40,338 bases of DNA, from positions 1 through 40,338 of the forward strand of contig RYFE02000045.1 of assembly GCA_004138175.2 (NCBI GenBank), in the 5' to 3' direction. This document shows positions 40,231 through 40,338 of the stretch, in pieces; position 1 is the stretch's first letter, and each line of letters opens with the position of its first letter. A model generated the notes under the pieces. It ran no database searches and was not told the origin of the DNA. It was given only the letters and a program-made list of their open reading frames with translations. Position numbers and translations under genes: made by a program. The stretch is from Chloroflexales bacterium ZM16-3 (GTDB taxonomy: Bacteria > Chloroflexota > Chloroflexia > Chloroflexales > Chloroflexaceae).

Positions 40231-40338
40231 GGCTCTTGCGCACTTTTGGTGATCCCGAACATTTGTCGCCATCAGGCGATGAGCCGGAGCTTTAAGAGAT
40301 CGAGATTCGCACGGCCATACATCTGCCGTTTCACTTGC
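40231..40338 (-). mobile_element. End of an ISL3-family insertion sequence (runs off the window)
   Basis: The left boundary is ggctcttgcgcacttttggt from 40231, like ISL3 terminal repeats (ggctctt...tttggtg). It is followed by the transposase 3' end. The other end and the target duplication are outside the window. Confidence 0.75.
40272..40338 (-). CDS. ISL3-family transposase, C-terminal end (partial)
   Basis: The - strand reads VKRQMYGRANLDLLKLRLIA and stops at 40272-40274. The K-x-x-MYGRANxDLL motif is the characteristic end of ISL3 transposases. Only the last 21 residues are in the window, so integrity of the rest cannot be judged. Confidence 0.85.
   Translation of the reverse strand, partial: QVKRQMYGRANLDLLKLRLIA

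Overview
The window is a GC-rich (commonly above 65% G+C) bacterial chromosome segment that looks like an accessory or defence island. The gene content (type III-D-like CRISPR genes with Csx19, a DUF4058 protein, a DISARM-like helicase/methylase cluster) and the GCAA-loop CRISPR repeat best fit a Chloroflexota (Chloroflexia) genome. That assignment is an inference from family knowledge, not from a marker gene.

Layout. (1) 1-5263: the downstream half of a type III CRISPR effector operon on the + strand: a small ORF, a Cas11/Csm2-like subunit, two Csm3-like Cas7 RAMPs, a Csx19-like protein, a third large RAMP, and a tandem double-CARF protein with no recognisable effector domain. Cas10, Csx10/Cas5, Cas6 and Cas1/2 are not in the window. 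(2) 5264-7698: a leader and a 12-repeat CRISPR array. Its eighth repeat is split by a 1,419-bp insertion sequence (5964-7382) with perfect 20-bp inverted ends and an 8-bp target duplication; its transposase is truncated. The last three repeats are a sequence variant. (3) 7773-16409: mostly housekeeping genes: DUF4058, PhzF-like, a SAM methyltransferase, DNA polymerase IV, DUF488, YbaK-type tRNA editing, arylamine N-acetyltransferase, SGNH hydrolase, PPOX/F420 enzyme, DUF4287, a decayed tyrosine recombinase, a Cys-rich mini-ORF and YjbQ.

(4) 16773-38073: a large defence cluster preceded by a good sigma70-type promoter. Its order is SNF2 helicase (DrmD-like), a lipoprotein, a 1567-aa adenine-specific methylase (DrmMI/PglX-like) with an AT-rich central segment, an opposed DUF433/DUF5615 toxin-antitoxin pair, a DUF262-HNH (GmrSD-like) protein, a RelE-like/UvrD helicase fusion, an 1885-aa helicase-DUF1998 protein (DrmA+DrmB-like fusion) ending in a nuclease-like domain, and a NERD nuclease with a topoisomerase zinc finger. 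This resembles class 1 DISARM, but no DrmC (phospholipase-D) gene is visible, and extra genes lie between the expected core genes. (5) 38144-40338: DUF429, an unknown protein, a gene-poor stretch with 12-bp tandem repeats, and an actin-like (ParM-type) gene cut by an ISL3-family element that runs off the window edge.

How the parts fit. Region 1-2 would cut RNA and DNA and signal by cyclic oligoadenylate, with the double-CARF protein as a sensor or signal-degrading enzyme. Region 4 would mark self DNA with the methylase and act on unmodified DNA through three helicases and several predicted nucleases. Mobile-element damage (an IS in the array, an ISL3 end, a recombinase remnant) and palindromic repeats carried in frame inside the large defence genes show a region under frequent rearrangement.
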